Below, piece by piece: positions 15,822 through 25,157 of a DNA stretch of 41,153 nucleotides (positions are counted from its first letter, which is position 1; each line of letters starts with the position of its first letter). The stretch is from Chitinophagales bacterium (lineage in GTDB: Bacteria > Bacteroidota > Bacteroidia > Chitinophagales > Saprospiraceae): positions 1 to 41,153 of the forward strand of contig JAAFJN010000042.1 in assembly GCA_013298845.1 (NCBI GenBank), read 5' to 3'. The translations under genes were made by a program, and so were the position numbers. The notes beneath the pieces are model-generated. The model saw only the letters and a program-made list of their open reading frames with translations, did not search any database and was not told the origin of the DNA.

Positions 15822-17444
15822 ATGCGATTCAACGATCAAAAAACAATTGCTCAGCGCACGGCCCTTGCCACCTTATTACTGTTTATCACCTTTTTGGCCA
15901 CCAATGCACAGGTGCAATGGCCAGTGATGGACCCTTCCAATATTGCTCAATTTAAACCCGCCAAACAAAGCAGTATTTTTGACGACAAACACGCTAACCG
16001 GGCCGTGGACGGAAATACCGACGGCGATTTGGGCCATAATTCGGTAACGCACACCCAAAACAACGAAAATTCATGGTGGGAAGTGGATTTGTTGTACCTG
16101 TACGATATTTCTGACATTACCATTTATAACCGGATGGATTACACCGAACGGTTGGACAAATTTTCCGTTGCCGTTTCCGAAACACCTTTTGCCAATAACC
16201 AAAGTGGCCAACTGGTCGCCGACAAACAACCGACGTTTAAAGGATCAAGAACCTTTAGCAACGTGAACAAAAAAGGCCGCTACGTGCGCATTTTTTTGAA
16301 CAAAAACGAATATTTGAGTCTGGCGGAAGTTGTTGTAAAAGGCAAAATGTCGAAAATTAAAAACGACAAAGGCGAGATGGTGGACCAAACGGTGCAGTCG
16401 GGTTCTAATTTGGCGTTGGGAAAACCAGCCCGACAATCGAGCATATACAACTCCAATGTGGCCAACCACGCCAACGACGGCGATACCAACGGCAATATCA
16501 ACAATGGTTCGCTCGCACATACCCAAAACGACAACCAGGCTTATTGGGAAGTAGATTTGGGAAAAAATTTCCTGATTGATGAAGTGAAAATTTTTAATCG
16601 GACCGATTGCTGCCAAGATCGCCTCGACAATTTTAATCTTTGGGTTACCGAACAACCCAAAGATCAGATCACCAGCCGTTTGACCGCGTTTTTGGAAGGA
16701 GAAAAAAAGTTTGATAACGGAGTAGTCAGCAAGTCATTTCCAGCGGCAAACCCCTTCGTTGGCCGCTACGTTCGGGTAGATTTGAACGGGCATAATAATT
16801 TTAATATCGCCGAAGTACAAGTGTTTGGCCGCGAGGTAGGTAACATTGTCATTGGCGATTCGGAAACTGAAATTTTGTACAAGTTAAACACATTTGAAAA
16901 CGCTTCGGGCACTCCGATTGAGGTAAAAATCGGTTTGATTAGTTCAGTGTCGCAAGGGGTGGAGTTTAGCCGGAAAGTAAGCGAAGAACACCAGGCGCAC
17001 TGGGCTTTATCCGTCGAGGCCAAAGCATCTGCCGATTATCTTTTTTTAAAGGCCGAATTAGACACGAAATTTGATACCGGTGTTGAAACAACAACCAGCA
17101 CCGAAGATGGTAATTCGACCAAAGTGGAAGAGTCTAAAGAAGAAACAACGGATTATACCCAAGAAATAGCGGCCAATACCGTACGTTATGATTTTAGTAA
17201 ATTTGTTTTTAACCAAAGACCGGTAACATACCTGTTTAACGGGCAAACATATTCTTGGTATTCGATTAATGAAGCGGCTAAACCCGTTGGCAATCACGCC
17301 ATATTTATTCTTACTAAAGCGCAAAACGACGATTTGAAGAAAAAAATGAAAGAACTAAAAATCACCATCCCGGCGGATAATTGGGTACCAGAAACACTGT
17401 ACAATGACTTGATGGAAATCATGAAAACCTACCGGATTAACTAA
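15822..17444 (+). CDS. Secreted two-fucolectin-domain protein with aerolysin-like C-terminal region (candidate pore-forming toxin)
   Basis: This 540-residue protein has a signal peptide of about 30 residues ending NAQ. Two tachylectin-4/fucolectin (F5/8 type C-like) domains follow, at about 35-175 and 194-340. Each has AxQSS, an A-DG-T/N-DG-substituent, a WxVDL strand and NR-D---RLD-F; the second has the hallmark NRTDCCQDRLDNF. Such domains bind fucose or related glycans. Residues about 345-500 are beta-rich and amphipathic. They include SVSQGVEF, a W-SVEAKASADYLFLKAEL segment and a Thr/Ser/Glu-rich stretch (about 415-447) that could be the membrane-inserting hairpin of an aerolysin-type toxin. 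The pore assignment is by pattern only. No T9SS domain is visible. The gene stands alone between two related terminators. It could instead be a non-toxic adhesin. Confidence 0.8.
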   Translation: MRFNDQKTIAQRTALATLLLFITFLATNAQVQWPVMDPSNIAQFKPAKQSSIFDDKHANRAVDGNTDGDLGHNSVTHTQNNENSWWEVDLLYLYDISDITIYNRMDYTERLDKFSVAVSETPFANNQSGQLVADKQPTFKGSRTFSNVNKKGRYVRIFLNKNEYLSLAEVVVKGKMSKIKNDKGEMVDQTVQSGSNLALGKPARQSSIYNSNVANHANDGDTNGNINNGSLAHTQNDNQAYWEVDLGKNFLIDEVKIFNRTDCCQDRLDNFNLWVTEQPKDQITSRLTAFLEGEKKFDNGVVSKSFPAANPFVGRYVRVDLNGHNNFNIAEVQVFGREVGNIVIGDSETEILYKLNTFENASGTPIEVKIGLISSVSQGVEFSRKVSEEHQAHWALSVEAKASADYLFLKAELDTKFDTGVETTTSTEDGNSTKVEESKEETTDYTQEIAANTVRYDFSKFVFNQRPVTYLFNGQTYSWYSINEAAKPVGNHAIFILTKAQNDDLKKKMKELKITIPADNWVPETLYNDLMEIMKTYRIN

Positions 17445-17463
17445 TTTTTCTTACTGATGTACG

Positions 17464-17503
17464 CGGGTAGTTTCGTTCCATGCAACGAAATTACCCGTTT
17501 TTG
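17464..17503 (+). terminator. Terminator after the lectin gene
   Basis: A 14-base-pair stem (CGGGTAGTTTCGTT with AACGAAATTACCCG, one G-T pair) has a six-base loop and is followed by six T residues. It lies 20 bases after the stop. The core is the same as in the terminator at 15654. Confidence 0.85.
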
Positions 17504-17573
17504 AAACGGAATTACCCGGTGTTTGGGGGCATCGGCCTGCACCTTTGACCTACTTAATCCACCCGCCCCCCAA

Positions 17574-17581
17574 TAGTTTTG
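17574..17581 (+). promoter_or_regulatory. -7 promoter box (TAGTTTTG)
   Basis: This is an exact TAnnTTTG match 58 bases before the NTF2-like gene and after the terminator of the previous unit. A TTTG lies upstream at 17544, but its spacing (26 bases) is longer than usual. Confidence 0.5.
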
Positions 17582-17639
17582 TAGAACGAGCAACGGCTAA
17601 TATTCCCAAATTTTACATCCATTAATTATTGAAACAGAA

Positions 17640-18083
17640 ATGAAAAAACACACTCAATTCAGCCTTTTTATTGCGTTACTGCTTTGCTTCACCACCACCG
17701 CCAAAACATTTGGCCAAGATGTGGACAAAGAAATGCAGGAATTTGCCCAAAAGTACCAGGATGCGTACAACAAAGAAGACCACGTTACCCTAAAAACCCT
17801 TTACACCGACGACGCGAAGCGCATTGCCCAAGACACCATTTCGGGTGCCGAGGCCATTGCCGCCCAATTGGCCCGGCAGTTCGCCGCTTCCGATGCCACC
17901 ATCCAAATCACCCAGCAATCGGCTTCCTGGAGCGATTTCCACTACACCATTATCGCTTCAGGAACGTACTCCGTAAAAGGAAAAGATGCGGCGGGAAAAG
18001 TTATTGATTTCTCGGGCAAATACGCCAACATCATGTTAAAACAAAACGGCGTTTGGAAAATCTCCAACTCCACCTTGAAATAA
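17640..18083 (+). CDS. Exported SnoaL/DUF4440-like (NTF2 fold) protein
   Basis: This 147-residue protein has a signal peptide (MKKHTQFSLFIALLLCF to FGQ). The remainder matches the SnoaL-like/DUF4440 layout: a first helix EFAQKYQDAYNKEDHVTLKTLYTDDAKRI, a central GAEAIAAQL segment and beta strands ending NGVWKISNSTLK. NTF2-fold proteins of this group are small enzymes or binding proteins with diverse or unknown substrates, so no reaction can be assigned. Its stop is 18 bases before the start of the giant repeat protein, which suggests a two-gene transcript from the promoter at 17574. Confidence 0.8.
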   Translation: MKKHTQFSLFIALLLCFTTTAKTFGQDVDKEMQEFAQKYQDAYNKEDHVTLKTLYTDDAKRIAQDTISGAEAIAAQLARQFAASDATIQITQQSASWSDFHYTIIASGTYSVKGKDAAGKVIDFSGKYANIMLKQNGVWKISNSTLK

Positions 18084-18101
18084 ACTTACAAAAAAACTAC
18101 A

Positions 18102-21100
18102 ATGATTTTTGCAACGTACCCATTTAATGCGCCACTTCATTCCGCAACGAAGCGGTTATTTTATATTTTCGGGCCATTGTGCCTGTTTTTGGCCGCTCAG
18201 GCACTACAAGCGCAACCTTGTACGGCCAGTATCTCGGGCGAATTGGTCATCTGTCCCGGTGGCAGTCGCGTCCTGACGGCCTCGGCGGCGACGAACTACC
18301 TCTGGAGTAACGGGGCCATGACCAACACCATTACGGTCACCACCGCCGGTACCTACACCGTCACTACCACCAACGCCGTTGGTTGTACCGCTACGGCGTC
18401 GGCCACCACCCGCATCCTTTCCGCCGGAACAATTTCGGCACCCGTACCACAGGGGTTTCAGGGTTATCCGGTTTGTTTTGGTTCCACCCTGCAACTGAGC
18501 AGTACGGTTCCCGGCGGCACCTGGAGTACATTTTCTTCTTTTCCGGCGGTCTCCGTGAACCCGGTTACCGGCTTGGCCACCGGCATAGCGGCCAGTTTTG
18601 GAACCGATACCTCTTCGGTTGGGTATCGGGTATCGGCAACCGGCTGTACGGCCTCCGCATTCACCATGTTAGAATCGAGGGGCCTGAATCCCGGGACCAT
18701 CAGTGGTGGCAATACCAACCTTTGTTATAATTCTTTCGGCGTACAAACTACCCAACTCAGTACGAATGCGTCCGGCGGCGTTTGGGCCAGCAGCAATCCT
18801 GCCATTACCGTCAATTCATCCGGTTTGGTGTCAACAACCGGCCCCGGAACCACCACCATCTCGTACACGGTTACCTTTGAGGGATGCGCGAATAGTGCCA
18901 CCACTCAGGTTACCTGGAATGCGCGGCCCAATACTTTAGTTACGGCCCCTCCATTTGTCTGTCCGGGTGAGACATTTGCCATATCCGTCCCCAACGCCGG
19001 GCTGGGTACCACCTATAATTGGGCGGGCACCGGAATTACCAATGTCAATTCAAACGCGACTACCATCACGCTGCCGCCCTCTATCCCTGCTGGAACTCAA
19101 AGTTATACGGTGACCATTACACCGGCTAACGGCTGCGGCGCCATCGGTTTCGGCAACGTTTCCGTCGGGACGGTACCCAATGCAACCATTGCGGCTACGC
19201 CCAATCCCGTTTGCATTGGGCTAATGCTCAATCTTTCGGTACCAGCCGCGGCCTCCACCACCTATGCGTGGTCGGGGAACGGCCTGAATAGCACAACGGG
19301 CAGCATGGTAACCGCCACCCCAACTATATTGGGCACACAGACTTATACCGTTACAGCCACGGGCAATGCTTTTTTGGGCGGCTGCTCGAATACCAGTAGC
19401 GCCAATGTGGAGGTCACGTTTTGTTGTCCAACCATAACATTCACCATGCCCAATGTGACGCAACCCACCTGCACTACGGCGGGCACCATTGTGGTAAATG
19501 CCTTCAGCACTGGTCCTTTGCAATACAGCGTGGACAACGGTGCCAATTGGCAAACCAGTTCGACCTTTAGCGGCCTCGCGCCCGGTAATTACACCATCAA
19601 AGCGCGGCTGGCGTCCGCTCCAACTTGTGAAGCGAGTTATGGCAGTAATCCGGTAGTGCTGAATTCGCCCTTTACGACCTCTACCACAACGGATACCTGG
19701 ACGGGTTGTGTCTCCACCAACTGGTCCACACCGGGCAACTGGGCGGATGGTTCGGTGCCAACGGCCTCCAATCACGCAATCATCCCGGATGTGGCCAACG
19801 ACCCCGTCATCATGGCTGGAACGGCCGCCGTGGCTCAATCCACCGAGGTACAGGGAGGTGCAGTATTGACACTTGCTTCTACCGGTAGTTTGACCTTAAA
19901 TGGCACCTTGTCAAATTTTGGTACAGTTACCAATTCGGGCACCATCTCCATTGGCAACACCATTTTTGCGGGTCAGGACAACATTTTTAACTTTGGAAAC
20001 TTTACCAATACTTCCACGGGGATTATTTCGGTTGACCGAGCGTCGAATGGAATCTGGCATGTAGTTGGTAGTTTTCAAAATAGTGGTATCATTAATATTG
20101 GTTCGGTTGCCACTACCGGGACGGGGATTTTAAGTTATGCCCCCTTCACCAATCACGCCGGCGCACAAATCAACATTGACCGGACCGACAGCGGGATTGT
20201 CAGTACCAGTGCCTTTACCAATGCCGGTTTAATTCGCATGGGCGAAAACGGGCCATTGTCGGGGAGTGGCCTCGTTAATACCGGCGGATCGGCGGGTATA
20301 TTCAACAACGATGCCGGTGCTGAAATCAGTATCAAACAAACCGCCGTTAATGGTTTGCTAAATGACCAAAATGCTGTTTTTAACAACAATTCCTGCGCAA
20401 TACTCACCATTTTTGACAACCTGAACAACGCCGGAACATTGACCAATACCGGTTTATGGACGGTGAATACCGCGCAAGCGCACACCAATTCGGGTTTGAC
20501 CAACAACGGCATTATTGCCTACCCGGTGGGCAACCCCATTCCGAATGTAACCAACAACGAGATTGTTATTGCACCCACGACGGCCAATGGCTGCGACGTC
20601 ATCAGCCCGGCTTTTGGGTTAGGTAGCCCCGTAAATTTCACAATTCTCGGCGTATTCACCGATGCGGCAGCCACCAATTCGGCGGGTACTTTCACCGTAG
20701 CCAACAACACGTTTACCCCCACCGCGATTTTGCCGGAAGGCGTTCGGACGTATTATGTACAAATTATGGACGGCGGTTGTACCCGAATTGTTCCCTGGCA
20801 ACTGACGACCCAAAACTGTTGCGCCGTTCCGCAGGCCCTTTGCCAAACGGCAACGATTCCTTTGGTCGGAAATAGTGCAACACTGACCGTTGCAGCGGTG
20901 AATAACGGCAGTACGGCGGCATGTGGGTTGCAAAGCATCAGCGTAGCGCCAAATGCCTTTAATTGCAGCCACGTTGGTACACCACAAACGGTGACACTCA
21001 CCGTAACGGATGTAAATAACGCCAGTTCTACGTGTCAAACAACGGTTACTGTTGCCGATCAAACCGCGCCAACGATTACTTGCCCGGCCAATACAACCGT

Positions 21101-24100
21101 GGCTGCCGGTGCCAATTGTTCCGCAACCCTGGCTTCTTACGTAGCCAGCGCAACCGCCAACGATAACTGCACGGCCAGCCCAAACAAAACGCAAAGCCCC
21201 GCCGCCGGTACCACCATCACTGGCGCGCAAGTGGTGACCCTCACCGCTACCGATGCCGCTAGTAATACCGCGACTTGTTCGTTCACTGTAACCGTAGCCG
21301 ATCAAACCGCGCCCACCATCACCTGTCCGGCCAACGCCACGGTAAATGCCAACGCCAATTGCCAAAGCACCATCGGAACTTACGGCGCGGCGACGGTGAG
21401 TGATAATTGTAACCCAAGCCCAAGTGTGACTCAAAACCCCGCGGCTTCGACTTTATTGACGGGTCATAACAGCACGCAAACCGTGACTTTAACCGCCAAT
21501 GACGGCAACGGCAACACCGCAACGTGTGCTTTAACCGTTACTTTAAAAGACGTAACCGCGCCCACCATCACCTGCCCGGCCAACGCCACGGTAAATGCCA
21601 ACGCCAATTGCCAAAGCACCATCGGAACTTACGGCGCGGCGACGGTGAGTGATAATTGTAACCCAAGCCCAAGTGTGGTGCAAAGTCCTGCGGCTTCGAC
21701 TTTATTAACGGGTCATAACAGCGCCCAAACGGTGACTTTAACCGCCAATGACGGCAACGGCAACACCGCGACTTGTTCGTTGGTAGTTACCTTAAAAGAC
21801 GTTACCGCGCCCACCATCACCTGCCCGGCCAACGCCACGGTAAATGCCAACGCCAATTGCCAAAGCACCATCGGAACTTACGGCGCGGCGACGGTGAGTG
21901 ACAATTGTAACCCAAGCCCAGCGGTTGTGCAAAGCCCCGTTGCTTCGACTTTATTGACGGGTCACAACAGCACGCAAACGGTTGTTTTAACCGCCAACGA
22001 CGGCAACGGCAATACCGCAACGTGTGCTTTAACCGTTACCTTAAAAGACGTTACCGCACCCACCATCACCTGTCCGGCCAACGCCACGGTAAATGCCAAT
22101 GCCAATTGCCAAAGCGCCATCGGAACTTACGGCGCGGCGACGGTGAGTGATAATTGTAACCCAAGCCCAACGGTGGTGCAAAGCCCCGCGGCTTCGACTT
22201 TATTGACGGGGCATAACAGCACGCAAACCGTGACATTAACGGCCAACGACGGCAACGGCAATACCGCAACTTGTTCTTTGACCGTTACTTTAAAAGACGT
22301 AACCGCACCCACCATCACTTGCCCGGCCAACGCCACGGTAAATGCCAACGCCAGTTGCCAAAGCACCATCGGAACGTACGCGGCAGCAACGGTAAGCGAT
22401 AATTGTAACCCAAGCCCAACGGTGGTGCAAAGCCCCGCTGCTTCGACTTTATTGACAGGTCATAACAGCGCTCAAACAGTCGTTTTAACGGCCAATGACG
22501 GCAACGGCAATACCGCAACTTGTTCGTTAACCGTTACTTTAAAAGACGTTACCGCGCCCACCATCACCTGTCCGGCCAACGCCACGGTAAATGCCAACGC
22601 CAGTTGCCAAAGCACCATCGGAACTTACGGCGCAGCGACGGTAAGTGACAATTGTAACCCAAGCCCAAGTGTGGTGCAAAGCCCCGTTGCTTCGACCTTG
22701 TTGACGGGCCATAACAGCACCCAAACGGTGACTTTAACCGCCAATGACGGCAACGGCAATACCGCAACTTGTGCTTTGACCGTTACCTTAAAAGACGTAA
22801 CCGCACCCACCATCACCTGCCTGGCCAACGCCACGGTAAATGCCAACGCCAATTGCCAAAGCACCATTGGAACTTACGGCGCGGCGACGGTGAGTGACAA
22901 TTGTAACCCAAGCCCAACGGTTGTGCAAAGCCCCGCGGCTTCGACTTTATTAACGGGCCAGAATAGCGTCCAAACAGTGGTTTTAACGGCCAATGACGGC
23001 AACGGCAACACCGCAACTTGTTCTTTAACCGTTACCTTAAAAGACGTAACCGCGCCCACCATCACCTGTCCGGCCAACGCCACGGTAAATGCCAACGCCA
23101 GTTGCCAAAGCACCATCGGAACTTACGGCGCGGCGACGGTGAGTGATAATTGTAACCCAAGTCCAAGTGTGGTGCAAAGCCCCGCGGCTTCGACTTTATT
23201 AACGGGTCATAACAGCACGCAAACCGTGACATTAACGGTCAACGACGGCAACGGCAACACCGCAACTTGTTCTTTGACCGTTACCTTAAAAGACGTAACC
23301 GCACCCACGATCACCTGTCCGGCCAACGCCACGGTAAATGCCAACGCCAGTTGCCAAAGCGCCATCGGAACTTACGGCGCGGCGACGGTAAGTGACAATT
23401 GTAACCCAAGCCCAAGTGTGACCCAAAACCCCGTTGCTTCGACCTTATTAACGGGCCAGAATAGCGTCCAAACAGTGGTGTTAACGGCCAACGATGGCAA
23501 CGGCAATACCGCAACTTGTGCTTTAACCGTTACCTTGAGAGATATTGCACCGCCGACGTTAATTTGTAAAAATTTCCTGGTGAGTTTGAATACTTTGGGT
23601 ACCGCCACGCTAAATGCGGTTAATGTATTCCAAAGCGGCACCGATAACTGCGGAACCGTAAGTCCAATTTCCGTAACGCCCAATGCTTTCAATTGCAGCA
23701 ATATTGGCGCTACCACGGTGACTTTGGTCGCCAGCGATGGCAACGGCAATACGGCAACCTGTACGGCATTGGTCAAAATTGAAGATATTATCGCACCAAC
23801 CATGATTTGCCAAAACGTTACGGTGGCCCTGAACGCCAGCGGACAAGCGACGGTAACGCCCGCTCAGGTGAACAACGGCTCGACGGATAATTGTGGTATT
23901 GCTACCCTTTCGTTGAGTCGCACGACCTTCAACTGCGCTGATCTGGGTCAAAACCTCGTTACCCTCACCGGTACCGACCAATCGGGCAATAAAGGCACTT
24001 GTACGGCGACCGTTACAGTGCAGGATCTATTGGTGCCCGTTGCCAAATGCAAAAATGCCACGCTAAACCTCGGTGCAAATGGTACCGTGGTCGTGCCGCC

Positions 24101-25079
24101 CGCTTCGATCAACAACAACAGTACCGACAACTGCGCCATGAGTTTTACCGTTGTTCCGGCGACCCTTACCTGCGCAAACATTGGCAACAACCTCGTTACC
24201 CTCCGGGTCACCGATGGTGCCAATAACTTGTCCACTTGTACAGCCATTGTTACCCTCAAAGACGCCACCGCACCCACAGCATTGTGCAAAAACGCCACGC
24301 TTTTCCTGAATGCCACCGGTTCGGCAACCCTCAGTGTTGCCCAAGTCAACAATGGCTCTTCGGACAATTGTGGGATTAGCAGCCTTAGTTTGAGCAAAAC
24401 CTTGTTTAATTGCGCCGATTTAAGCGGACCAACCTGGCCCGTGTTCCTGACCTTAAAAGATGCGGCCAATAATACGAGTACCTGCACGGCGTACGTCACC
24501 ATTAAGGACAATATTGCGCCAACGGCCATTTGCGAAAATACCACGGTGGAATTGGGATCCAACGGAAAAGCCGTTGTTTATGGCGCCGATTTGGCGGAAG
24601 GTAGTTATGATAACTGCGCGGTTTGGTCATACAGCCCGGTGGCTAAAGTGTACACAACGGCCAATATCGGGACGAATAACCTGACCATTACCGTACGCGA
24701 TTGGAGCAATAACGCTGCTACTTGTGTATCGCAAGTGACGGTATTGCCTTACGGCGCCGGATTAGAAAACCCCGTCGAAGACCGCGATCTGGATTCCTTT
24801 TCTCCGCTCCGTCAGGATGATTTATTGGTGCATTTATACCCAAACCCAACGTTTGACCGGGTAAATCTGGCGTTTGAACTGGAAGCAGATCAGGCGTATC
24901 AGGTCACCATCTGGGATGTTACCGGGCGTTTGCGCCTCGAACAATCGGCACAAGGTAAAGCGGGAGAAAATCAAATCCTGATGGATCTCCGGGACTTACC
25001 CGCCGGTATGTACGTGGTGATTTTTGAATCGGCCGGACAACAGATACAGAAGAAATTAGTCAAAGACCGAGACGAATAA
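18102..25079 (+). CDS. Giant surface protein with nine near-identical HYR-like repeats and T9SS C-terminal domain
   Basis: This 2325-residue protein has a signal peptide ending about residue 38 (ALQAQ). PKD/SprB-like Ig modules fill roughly 38-520. A beta-helix-like region beginning WTGCVSTNWSTPGNWADG covers about 530-810. HYR-type modules run from about 905, including nine 83-residue tandem repeats at 1070-1816. Five more divergent modules of the same general plan (IAPT--C-N-TV-L) reach about 2220. A T9SS type A sorting domain starts near 2240 (LYPNPTFDRVNL). Paired cysteines recur in every module. HYR and SprB-like proteins are known as extracellular adhesins, and SprB itself supports gliding in flavobacteria, so adhesion is the likely role here. 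It shares a transcript with the NTF2-like gene and ends at a bidirectional terminator. Confidence 0.9.
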   Translation: MIFATYPFNAPLHSATKRLFYIFGPLCLFLAAQALQAQPCTASISGELVICPGGSRVLTASAATNYLWSNGAMTNTITVTTAGTYTVTTTNAVGCTATASATTRILSAGTISAPVPQGFQGYPVCFGSTLQLSSTVPGGTWSTFSSFPAVSVNPVTGLATGIAASFGTDTSSVGYRVSATGCTASAFTMLESRGLNPGTISGGNTNLCYNSFGVQTTQLSTNASGGVWASSNPAITVNSSGLVSTTGPGTTTISYTVTFEGCANSATTQVTWNARPNTLVTAPPFVCPGETFAISVPNAGLGTTYNWAGTGITNVNSNATTITLPPSIPAGTQSYTVTITPANGCGAIGFGNVSVGTVPNATIAATPNPVCIGLMLNLSVPAAASTTYAWSGNGLNSTTGSMVTATPTILGTQTYTVTATGNAFLGGCSNTSSANVEVTFCCPTITFTMPNVTQPTCTTAGTIVVNAFSTGPLQYSVDNGANWQTSSTFSGLAPGNYTIKARLASAPTCEASYGSNPVVLNSPFTTSTTTDTWTGCVSTNWSTPGNWADGSVPTASNHAIIPDVANDPVIMAGTAAVAQSTEVQGGAVLTLASTGSLTLNGTLSNFGTVTNSGTISIGNTIFAGQDNIFNFGNFTNTSTGIISVDRASNGIWHVVGSFQNSGIINIGSVATTGTGILSYAPFTNHAGAQINIDRTDSGIVSTSAFTNAGLIRMGENGPLSGSGLVNTGGSAGIFNNDAGAEISIKQTAVNGLLNDQNAVFNNNSCAILTIFDNLNNAGTLTNTGLWTVNTAQAHTNSGLTNNGIIAYPVGNPIPNVTNNEIVIAPTTANGCDVISPAFGLGSPVNFTILGVFTDAAATNSAGTFTVANNTFTPTAILPEGVRTYYVQIMDGGCTRIVPWQLTTQNCCAVPQALCQTATIPLVGNSATLTVAAVNNGSTAACGLQSISVAPNAFNCSHVGTPQTVTLTVTDVNNASSTCQTTVTVADQTAPTITCPANTTVAAGANCSATLASYVASATANDNCTASPNKTQSPAAGTTITGAQVVTLTATDAASNTATCSFTVTVADQTAPTITCPANATVNANANCQSTIGTYGAATVSDNCNPSPSVTQNPAASTLLTGHNSTQTVTLTANDGNGNTATCALTVTLKDVTAPTITCPANATVNANANCQSTIGTYGAATVSDNCNPSPSVVQSPAASTLLTGHNSAQTVTLTANDGNGNTATCSLVVTLKDVTAPTITCPANATVNANANCQSTIGTYGAATVSDNCNPSPAVVQSPVASTLLTGHNSTQTVVLTANDGNGNTATCALTVTLKDVTAPTITCPANATVNANANCQSAIGTYGAATVSDNCNPSPTVVQSPAASTLLTGHNSTQTVTLTANDGNGNTATCSLTVTLKDVTAPTITCPANATVNANASCQSTIGTYAAATVSDNCNPSPTVVQSPAASTLLTGHNSAQTVVLTANDGNGNTATCSLTVTLKDVTAPTITCPANATVNANASCQSTIGTYGAATVSDNCNPSPSVVQSPVASTLLTGHNSTQTVTLTANDGNGNTATCALTVTLKDVTAPTITCLANATVNANANCQSTIGTYGAATVSDNCNPSPTVVQSPAASTLLTGQNSVQTVVLTANDGNGNTATCSLTVTLKDVTAPTITCPANATVNANASCQSTIGTYGAATVSDNCNPSPSVVQSPAASTLLTGHNSTQTVTLTVNDGNGNTATCSLTVTLKDVTAPTITCPANATVNANASCQSAIGTYGAATVSDNCNPSPSVTQNPVASTLLTGQNSVQTVVLTANDGNGNTATCALTVTLRDIAPPTLICKNFLVSLNTLGTATLNAVNVFQSGTDNCGTVSPISVTPNAFNCSNIGATTVTLVASDGNGNTATCTALVKIEDIIAPTMICQNVTVALNASGQATVTPAQVNNGSTDNCGIATLSLSRTTFNCADLGQNLVTLTGTDQSGNKGTCTATVTVQDLLVPVAKCKNATLNLGANGTVVVPPASINNNSTDNCAMSFTVVPATLTCANIGNNLVTLRVTDGANNLSTCTAIVTLKDATAPTALCKNATLFLNATGSATLSVAQVNNGSSDNCGISSLSLSKTLFNCADLSGPTWPVFLTLKDAANNTSTCTAYVTIKDNIAPTAICENTTVELGSNGKAVVYGADLAEGSYDNCAVWSYSPVAKVYTTANIGTNNLTITVRDWSNNAATCVSQVTVLPYGAGLENPVEDRDLDSFSPLRQDDLLVHLYPNPTFDRVNLAFELEADQAYQVTIWDVTGRLRLEQSAQGKAGENQILMDLRDLPAGMYVVIFESAGQQIQKKLVKDRDE
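21309..23549 (+). repeat. Nine tandem 249-bp repeats inside the giant surface protein gene
   Basis: The unit is exactly 249 bases (83 codons) and begins at the APTITCP motif. Copies differ at a few shared sites, such as SVTQN/SVVQS/AVVQS/TVVQS, GHNST/GHNSA/GQNSV, NANANC/NANASC and ALTV/SLTV. These variants are mixed between copies. One copy has CLANA in place of CPANA. Confidence 0.95.
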
Positions 25080-25093
25080 ATATCATTGACAAT

Positions 25094-25141
25094 AAAAAAA
25101 ACGCGTCACAATGGGAAGCCCCGTCGTGACGCGTTTTTTTT
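25094..25141. terminator. Bidirectional terminator between convergent genes
   Basis: A 16-base-pair stem, AAAAAAAACGCGTCAC with GTGACGCGTTTTTTTT, surrounds a 16-base loop. A/T tails on both sides suit the giant repeat gene (plus) and the DUF1501 gene (minus). Confidence 0.9.
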
Positions 25142-25157
25142 ATTGGCTAAAAACAAC

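Noticed and set aside
21309-23549. Many open frames of about 67-80 codons on the minus strand at 249-base spacing
   Set aside because: They are the antisense of the tandem repeats. They appear because the same unit is repeated and carry no independent features.
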